Assembly (NCBI GenBank): GCA_031257715.1
Contig: JAIROE010000035.1
Location: forward strand, 1 to 11,428
From: Treponema sp.
GTDB lineage: Bacteria; Spirochaetota; Spirochaetia; Treponematales; Breznakiellaceae
DNA length: 11,428 nucleotides
Reading direction: 5' to 3'
The notes beneath the pieces are model-generated. The model was given only the letters and a program-made list of their open reading frames with translations, was not told where the DNA came from and searched no databases. Numbering within the stretch: the stretch's first letter is position 1; every line of letters begins with the position of its first letter. Made by a program: the position numbers and the translations under genes. Shown piece after piece: positions 7,513-11,428 of this stretch.

Positions 7513-7567
7513 GACTTGTAAGCCAAGCGAAGCTTGGCAAAGAACCAACCGGATTCTTGAACAAGTC
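7513..7567. repeat. Nested inverted repeats upstream of arsR
   Basis: An outer pair GACTTGT (7513-7519) and ACAAGTC (7561-7567) encloses an inner hairpin GCCAAGC-GAA-GCTTGGC (7522-7538). It ends two bases before the arsR -35 hexamer. Its function is unknown. Confidence 0.5.
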
Positions 7568-7569
7568 CA

Positions 7570-7598
7570 TTGACGGCATGAAAAAAAGGCGTTATATT
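7570..7598 (+). promoter_or_regulatory. arsR (cadC-like) promoter
   Basis: TTGACG (7570-7575) and TATATT (7593-7598) each match five of six consensus positions and are spaced exactly 17 bases apart. Transcription is predicted to start near 7605, directly at the left edge of the operator, as expected for an autorepressed ArsR-family gene. AAGGAG at 7635-7640 is the ribosome site. Confidence 0.75.
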
Positions 7599-7605
7599 TT
7601 ATATA

Positions 7606-7631
7606 GTTGAATGAGTATTCAATCGTTCAAC
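7606..7631. promoter_or_regulatory. ArsR/CadC operator 1
   Basis: GTTGAA (7606-7611), 14 bases, TTCAAC (7626-7631). Within it TGAA-N6-TTCA (7608-7621) has the core layout of SmtB/CadC-family 12-2-12 operators. It covers the predicted transcription start, so a bound repressor would block arsR. The same site is repeated at 8069-8094. Confidence 0.7.
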
Positions 7632-7647
7632 TGTAAGGAGAGGGGAC

Positions 7648-8013
7648 ATGGCCCAGGTTGAAGATATAGACCGCTGTGATTGTACGGTAATTCATGAAGA
7701 GGTGGTCGCCAGTGTAAGGAAGAACATGCCGAACGAAGAGGCCCTCCTCAATTTGGCCGATCTTTTCAAGGTATTCGGAGACTCAACGCGGGTAAAGATT
7801 ATCAGCGCCCTGCTGCATTCGGAAATGTGCGTTTGCGATATTGCGGCGCTGTTGGGAATGACTAAATCGGCGATTTCCCATCAACTGCGGGCATTGAGGC
7901 AAACCAAACTGGTCAAATACAGGCGGGACGGCAAGGTGGTGTATTATTCGCTGGACGATGACCATGTGGGAATGATTTTTAATCAGGGGCTGGTTCACGT
8001 ATGCGAAGGTTAA
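7648..8013 (+). CDS. CadC-like ArsR/SmtB metal-responsive repressor
   Basis: The protein has 121 residues. Winged-helix ArsR/SmtB proteins repress metal efflux genes until bound metal releases them from DNA. It aligns with S. aureus CadC at a constant offset of +3: C61 and C63 in MCVCDIAALLG match CadC C58 and C60, and C10 matches C7, together forming the alpha-3N thiolate site for Cd/Pb. D104, H106, H117 and E120 match the alpha-5 zinc-type site (CadC D101, H103, H114, E117). The second N-terminal cysteine is C12, giving CxC where CadC has CxxxC. The recognition helix is about TKSAISHQLRALRQTKLV (72-89) and the wing YRRDGKVVYYSL. The start is supported by AAGGAG seven bases upstream. It is followed by the P1B-type ATPase, and both carry the same operator, so Cd, Pb or Zn is the probable inducer. 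Confidence 0.93.
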   Translation: MAQVEDIDRCDCTVIHEEVVASVRKNMPNEEALLNLADLFKVFGDSTRVKIISALLHSEMCVCDIAALLGMTKSAISHQLRALRQTKLVKYRRDGKVVYYSLDDDHVGMIFNQGLVHVCEG

Positions 8014-8068
8014 TTGAGTTTTTCAGGGTTCTGCCTCTGCCGCCCGGCCATATTTTTTTGGTCAAACG

Positions 8069-8094
8069 GTTGAACAAATGGTCAATTATTCAAC
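8069..8094. promoter_or_regulatory. ArsR/CadC operator 2
   Basis: GTTGAA (8069-8074), 14 bases, TTCAAC (8089-8094): the same half-sites and the same gap as operator 1, while the central 14 bases differ. It lies in the regulator-ATPase gap, which suggests that the ATPase has its own promoter under the same repressor. Confidence 0.65.
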
Positions 8095-8119
8095 TGTTTT
8101 ATTCGAGGGGGGTCTAATG

Positions 8120-8139
8120 CCCCGCTGCTTGCGGCGGGG
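8120..8139 (+). other. GC-rich hairpin in the ATPase leader
   Basis: CCCCGCTG (8120-8127) pairs with CGGCGGGG (8132-8139) around a CTTG tetraloop, with one G-T wobble. TTCTTCATTT follows. It could be a terminator or attenuator within the ATPase leader, or a copy of a dispersed intergenic palindrome. It lies downstream of operator 2 and 92 bases before the ATPase start. Confidence 0.6.
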
Positions 8140-8231
8140 TTCTTCATTTGAAAAAGACCGGCGCCGGACGGAGTAATGAAGGGCTGCGGTACGGCATGTT
8201 TCATTCGCGGGAAAAATACAGGGAGACGGTA

Positions 8232-10358
8232 ATGGAAATGCAATTTACTTTGGAAAGGCTTTGCTGTCCGGTGTGCGCGGCAAATATAGAGCAGGGAATA
8301 CGAAGGCTTGACGGCGTGGATGACGCCGTGGTGAATTTTCCCGCCAAAAAGCTTGTCATGACGGTAAAGGGAGGCATCAATCCCGAGCAGGTCAGGAAGG
8401 GAGCGGCCAGGGTAATAAGAGGCATAGAGCGGAATGTGGTTATGGTTTCAGCGGACAAAACAGATGCCGCCAACGCCGTAAAATTGAGGAGCCGTCCCGA
8501 GCCGGAAAAGGTTCTTTTGTGGGCAATCATGGGAACGGGTGCGGCCCTTTTTGCCGCGGGTCTTGTGTTTGATTTTCCCCAGCCTTCCCGTTTTGCAATT
8601 TTTGCCGCCGCCTACCTCTTTGTCGGTGGGGAAGTGCTGCTGCAGGCCCTTAAAAACATCACGCGCGGCCGTATATTTGACGAAAATTTTCTCATGACTG
8701 CCGCTTCCCTGGGGGCCTTTGCCATAGGTGAATATCCCGAAGGCGTCGCGGTGATGCTCTTTTACCAGGTGGGAGAAGCCTTTCAGCGCCTCGCGGTGAA
8801 CCGGTCCCGTTCTTCCATTGCCGCCCTTATGGACATACGTCCCGCTTTTGCCAATCTCAGGGAGGGGGACGATGTGCGGAAGGTAAGCCCCGAATCGGTG
8901 AAACCCGGCGCCCTCGTTGTGGTGAAGCCCGGCGAAAAGATTCCCCTTGACGGCATTGTCACAAGCGGATATTCGGCGCTGGATACTTCCGCGCTGACGG
9001 GCGAATCCCTTCCCCGTGATGCAGGGCCGGGCAGTGAAGTTCTTTCAGGATCAATTAACATTTCGGCTCTTTTGGAAATGCGGGTTACCAGGGAATTCAG
9101 CGAATCAACCGTTTCCAGAATTCTCGCGCTGGTTGAAAACGCCGGATCACGGAAAGCGCCGGTGGAAAATTTCATCACTAAATTTGCGCGGTACTATACA
9201 CCGGCGGTGGTTGCCGCCGCGGCGCTGCTTGCCCTTCTTCCGCCCCTCCTTATTCCGGGCGCGCTCTTTGCCGACTGGCTGCGGCGGGCGCTGGTTTTCC
9301 TTGTCGTGTCCTGTCCCTGCGCCCTTGTTATTTCGGTTCCCCTGAGTTTCTTCGGCGGCATAGGCGGCGCTTCGCGTCAGGGTATCCTTGTGAAAGGGGG
9401 AAATTATCTTGAGGCTCTGACCACAGCCGATACGGTTGTTTTTGACAAAACCGGAACACTCACAAAGGGCGTTTTTAGCGTATCCAGAATCGTTCCCGGA
9501 GAAGGGTGGAAAGAGGAAGACCTCCTTTACTTTGCCGCCGCCGCCGAAAGCAATTCCACCCATCCCATAGCGCGTTCAATAGCAGGCGCATACGGAGGGA
9601 AGGCGGAAGGAAGCCGCATGGATTCCTATGAGGAAATTGCGGGCAAGGGAGTCAGGGCCGAATTGGACGGCAGGATAATTCTTGCGGGAAACATCAGGCT
9701 TATGGAGGCGGAAGGAATAAAAGCGGGAGCGTTAAATGACGCCGGAAGGGGGACGCTTGTTCATATCGCCGTTAACGGAAGATATGCCGGCTACATTGCC
9801 GTTTCCGACGAGCCAAAGGCCGATGCGAAGGCGGCGGTCGCGGAACTCCGCACTGCGGGGATAAAGCGCCTTGTCATGCTGACGGGCGACAACAGGGCCG
9901 AGGGCGAAAAGATTGGCGGGGATCTGGCCCTTGACGAGGTATATTCGGAACTCCTTCCCCATCAAAAAGTGGAACGGCTTGAAAAGCTGGAAAACGAAGA
10001 ACACGGGGGAAAGCTTGTCTTCGTCGGCGACGGCATCAACGACGCCCCGGCGCTGGCCCGCAGCGACATAGGCATTGCCATGGGGGGCGCAGGATCGGAC
10101 GCCGCCATAGAAGCCGCGGATATAGTGCTCATGACTGATGAACCTTCAAAACTTGCAGCCGCGTTCCGTATCGCAAAAAGAACGCACCTCATAGTGTGGC
10201 AGAACATCATTTTTGCGCTGGGCGTCAAGGCCGTGATCCTCACCCTTGGCGCGCTGGGCATTGCTACTATGTGGTCGGCAGTTTTCGGCGATGTCGGCGT
10301 CGCTCTTATCGCGGTGTTCAACGCCATGAGGGCGCAGCGGCTGCCTTCGGGGGCCTAA
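8232..10358 (+). CDS. P1B-type heavy-metal efflux ATPase (ZntA/CadA, Zn/Cd/Pb)
   Basis: The protein has 708 residues from the ATG at 8232, which AGGGAG (8220-8225) places 6 bases downstream. The frame stays open upstream to a TTG at 8148, but that part has no ribosome site and no family similarity. It is an inner-membrane pump that exports divalent soft metals at the cost of ATP. In order it has an N-terminal metal-binding domain with CCPVC (11-15), paired N-terminal membrane helices, the actuator motif TGES (256-259), CPC in the transport helix (361-363), the phosphorylated D405 in DKTGTLT, HP (444-445) in the nucleotide domain, GDGINDAPA (599-607), then K666 and D687 in the last two helices. 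CPC with the late Lys and Asp is the P1B-2 (Zn/Cd/Pb) signature, unlike copper pumps. It follows the CadC-like regulator and shares its operator. Its 3' end overlaps the DeoR gene by 4 bases. Confidence 0.95.
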   Translation: MEMQFTLERLCCPVCAANIEQGIRRLDGVDDAVVNFPAKKLVMTVKGGINPEQVRKGAARVIRGIERNVVMVSADKTDAANAVKLRSRPEPEKVLLWAIMGTGAALFAAGLVFDFPQPSRFAIFAAAYLFVGGEVLLQALKNITRGRIFDENFLMTAASLGAFAIGEYPEGVAVMLFYQVGEAFQRLAVNRSRSSIAALMDIRPAFANLREGDDVRKVSPESVKPGALVVVKPGEKIPLDGIVTSGYSALDTSALTGESLPRDAGPGSEVLSGSINISALLEMRVTREFSESTVSRILALVENAGSRKAPVENFITKFARYYTPAVVAAAALLALLPPLLIPGALFADWLRRALVFLVVSCPCALVISVPLSFFGGIGGASRQGILVKGGNYLEALTTADTVVFDKTGTLTKGVFSVSRIVPGEGWKEEDLLYFAAAAESNSTHPIARSIAGAYGGKAEGSRMDSYEEIAGKGVRAELDGRIILAGNIRLMEAEGIKAGALNDAGRGTLVHIAVNGRYAGYIAVSDEPKADAKAAVAELRTAGIKRLVMLTGDNRAEGEKIGGDLALDEVYSELLPHQKVERLEKLENEEHGGKLVFVGDGINDAPALARSDIGIAMGGAGSDAAIEAADIVLMTDEPSKLAAAFRIAKRTHLIVWQNIIFALGVKAVILTLGALGIATMWSAVFGDVGVALIAVFNAMRAQRLPSGA

Positions 10359-11134
10359 ACCGCGATAACTTCTACGCCGCTTTTTTTAAGAGCTAAAAGG
10401 TCGCGTTTTTTGATATTCCTGTCGGTAACCAGAATGTCGACGGCGGCCATACTGCAGAAAAGGAAAAGCGCATGCACACCTATCTTGGAACTGTCTGTTA
10501 CGATAATTTTCTTTCTGGAATTTTGCAGCATGATTTTTTTTACTTCCGCTTCCTGGGGAATGGCGGAGAAGCAGCCTTCGGAGGGAATAAGCCCGGAAAC
10601 GCCGATGATCGCGGTATCGGTGCGGTAGACGGCAAGGGAATGTTCCGCCGCATTGCCGACAAGGGCGTTTGTTTCCTTAAGCAGCTCCCCGCCGGACAGT
10701 ATTACTTTGCTGCCGCCCGATTCAACAAGCATTTCGCCTATGGTGAGGGCGTTGGTTACAATGAGAAGATTTTTTTTCCCGCAGAGTTCCCCGGCAATCT
10801 TTGTGGTAGTGCTGCCCCCGTCGATCATTATGCTTTCGCCGTCATGGATGATCCGGGCTACATATTGGGCAATTCTGTTTTTTTCTTCCTCATGCTGAGA
10901 CAGCCGGGAATTTATCGAACTCATCTGCCAGATCGAATTCGACTCCCGCTTGACGGCGCCGCCGTGCGCCCGATAGACAAGGTTGTCTTTTTCCAGCGCG
11001 ATTAAATCACGCCGAATCGTGGTTTTTGTAACGTCAAAAAACCGGGATAATTCTTCCACATTAACCCGGTTCTTTGTATTGACGCGCTCTACAATCTTGC
11101 GGCGCCGTTCTTCAGTAAAGTCTTTGTTTTTCAT
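10355..11134 (-). CDS. DeoR/GlpR-family sugar-metabolism repressor
   Basis: The protein has 259 residues from the ATG at 11134, typical for the family. An in-frame TTG at 11173 would add 13 residues without family similarity, and it lies upstream of the transcription start predicted from the nearby promoter. The N-terminal helix-turn-helix is RVNVEELSRFFDVTKTTIRRDLIALEKDNLVYRAHGGAV (about 22-60; first and last parts are diagnostic). The C-terminal effector domain, of ribose 5-phosphate isomerase A-like fold, shows IDGGSTTTKIAGEL, NALTIGEML, LSGGELLKETNALVG and VTDSSKIG. Members sense phosphorylated sugars and usually repress the operon next to them. Directly upstream on the same strand lies a class II aldolase, so a sugar or polyol catabolic operon is the probable target. 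The inducer cannot be told from the sequence. Confidence 0.93.
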   Translation of the reverse strand: MKNKDFTEERRRKIVERVNTKNRVNVEELSRFFDVTKTTIRRDLIALEKDNLVYRAHGGAVKRESNSIWQMSSINSRLSQHEEEKNRIAQYVARIIHDGESIMIDGGSTTTKIAGELCGKKNLLIVTNALTIGEMLVESGGSKVILSGGELLKETNALVGNAAEHSLAVYRTDTAIIGVSGLIPSEGCFSAIPQEAEVKKIMLQNSRKKIIVTDSSKIGVHALFLFCSMAAVDILVTDRNIKKRDLLALKKSGVEVIAV

Positions 11135-11172
11135 GGCATTCAGGGTTTCCAGAACAGATTCATCACTGCCCA

Positions 11173-11202
11173 ACTATACCACGAATCAGGCTTTATTGTC
11201 AC
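11173..11202 (-). promoter_or_regulatory. Probable DeoR-gene promoter inside the aldolase 3' end
   Basis: On the minus strand GTGACA (11202-11197, five of six) and TATAGT (11178-11173, five of six) are 18 bases apart. Transcription would start near 11166, about 30 bases before the ATG at 11134. The -35 element lies in the last codons of the aldolase, so the regulator may be made both from the operon and on its own. Confidence 0.5.
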
Positions 11203-11428
11203 TCATGCACATGATGATATGCTGTCTGGCGATTTCAATCATTTTTTCCTTCGCCGGCGTCAGCTGCTTCATCAGATCCCAGTCTTCGGGGTTTTTGTTA
11301 AGGGTATCCGTGAGGGTTTCAATGCAGCCCTTCCGCATGACCGTGCTGAAATTTATCTTGGAAACTCCCATGGTAATGGCCCTGCGGATATCTTCTTCGG
11401 GAATGCCCGTTCCGCCGTGGAGAACAAG
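11186..11428 (-). CDS. Class II ketose-bisphosphate aldolase, C-terminal part (cut by window edge)
   Basis: Eighty C-terminal residues are visible, and the frame is open to the window edge. LVLHGGTGIPEEDIRRAITMG matches the zinc-ligand histidine and GG(S/T)G phosphate-binding loop of class II aldolases, followed by VSKINFSTVMR, the segment after the loop that binds the second phosphate. These cytoplasmic zinc enzymes cleave fructose 1,6-bisphosphate, tagatose 1,6-bisphosphate or related ketose phosphates to dihydroxyacetone phosphate and an aldehyde. The fragment cannot separate FbaA, GatY/KbaY and IolJ types. It is followed 51 bases later by the DeoR regulator on the same strand, which favours a dedicated sugar operon over housekeeping glycolysis. 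Confidence 0.9.
   Translation of the reverse strand, partial: LVLHGGTGIPEEDIRRAITMGVSKINFSTVMRKGCIETLTDTLNKNPEDWDLMKQLTPAKEKMIEIARQHIIMCMSDNKA

Larger units (their letters stand above)
7317..7647. other. 331-base non-coding region, structured and AT-rich
   Basis: This gap between the divergent glycerate kinase and arsR genes has no credible reading frame. From left to right it holds the direct repeat GGTTCAAAA (7356-7364 and 7383-7391), an AACCGG/CCGGTT inverted repeat (7364-7386), a perfect 14-bp palindrome (7425-7454), a 41-base hairpin (7470-7510), the nested inverted repeat GACTTGT/ACAAGTC (7513-7519, 7561-7567) around a GCCAAGC/GCTTGGC hairpin (7522-7538), and finally the arsR promoter and operator. 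The folded part, 7425-7567, ends two bases before the arsR -35 element. It could be a small non-autonomous repeat, a structured RNA or a set of regulator sites. Confidence 0.6.
8014..8231. other. Leader between regulator and efflux ATPase
   Basis: This 218-base gap contains a GC-rich patch followed by a T7 run (8053-8059), which may weakly terminate arsR; operator 2 (8069-8094); a GC hairpin (8120-8139); and the ATPase ribosome site (8220-8225). I cannot pick a convincing -35/-10 pair. Candidates near operator 2 (TTGAAC at 8070, TTTATT at 8098 with an upstream TG) are poorly spaced. Confidence 0.5.

Noticed and set aside
7425..7567. CRISPR array or tRNA in the structured region
   Set aside because: The repeats are inverted, not regularly spaced direct repeats, and no cloverleaf with a T-arm GTTCRAnYC consensus could be built.
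8148..8231. N-terminal extension of the efflux ATPase to an upstream TTG
   Set aside because: There is no ribosome site, the extension has no family similarity, and the ATG at 8232 has AGGGAG at ideal spacing directly before the metal-binding domain.
8014..8231. Metal riboswitch in the pump leader
   Set aside because: Only one hairpin is seen, with no four-way junction like the NiCo riboswitch and no conserved linker motifs; an operator for the adjacent sensor explains metal control.

Overview
The window looks like chromosomal DNA of a spirochaete, most likely a treponeme. GyrA has the HPHGDAS form of the quinolone region that I recall from treponemes, the GC content is moderate (my impression is low to mid 50s %), and promoters are of ordinary sigma-70 type. 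No search was run, so the genus is an inference. There are ten protein genes, two of them cut by the window edges. I see no rRNA, tRNA, CRISPR array, transposase or prophage gene.

Layout, left to right. The 3' end of dnaJ (1-450, +) is followed 36 bases later by a divergent RpiB/LacAB-type sugar-phosphate isomerase (487-948, +). Facing it is an uncharacterised 550-residue soluble protein (1051-2703, -) with an excellent promoter placed so close to its start codon that the transcript should be almost leaderless. Next come a bacterial ferritin (2840-3349, +) and gyrA (3497-5947, +), each with its own promoter and with a GC-rich set of competing hairpins between them. gyrA ends inside the 3' end of a glycerate 2-kinase gene on the other strand (5913-7316, -).

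The accessory-looking part is 7317-10358. A 331-base non-coding stretch carries several strong inverted repeats, then a metal-resistance unit: a CadC-like ArsR/SmtB sensor (7648-8013, +) and a P1B-type Zn/Cd/Pb efflux ATPase (8232-10358, +). The sensor has both metal sites expected for CadC (thiolates C10, C12, C61 and C63; alpha-5 residues D104, H106, H117 and E120). The same operator, GTTGAA-N14-TTCAAC, occurs over the sensor's transcription start and again between the two genes. The simplest reading is metal-relieved repression of both sensor and pump. The pump's leader also holds a stable GC-rich hairpin that could attenuate it.

The right end holds a sugar-catabolism pair on the minus strand: the 3' end of a class II ketose-bisphosphate aldolase (11186-11428) followed by a DeoR-family regulator (10355-11134), which also has a likely promoter of its own inside the aldolase 3' end. 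The DeoR gene and the ATPase gene overlap tail to tail by 4 bases.

I did not find a clearly new multi-gene system. The items most worth following up are the paired CadC operators with the structured region upstream, the isomerase with altered catalytic positions, and the uncharacterised 550-residue protein.
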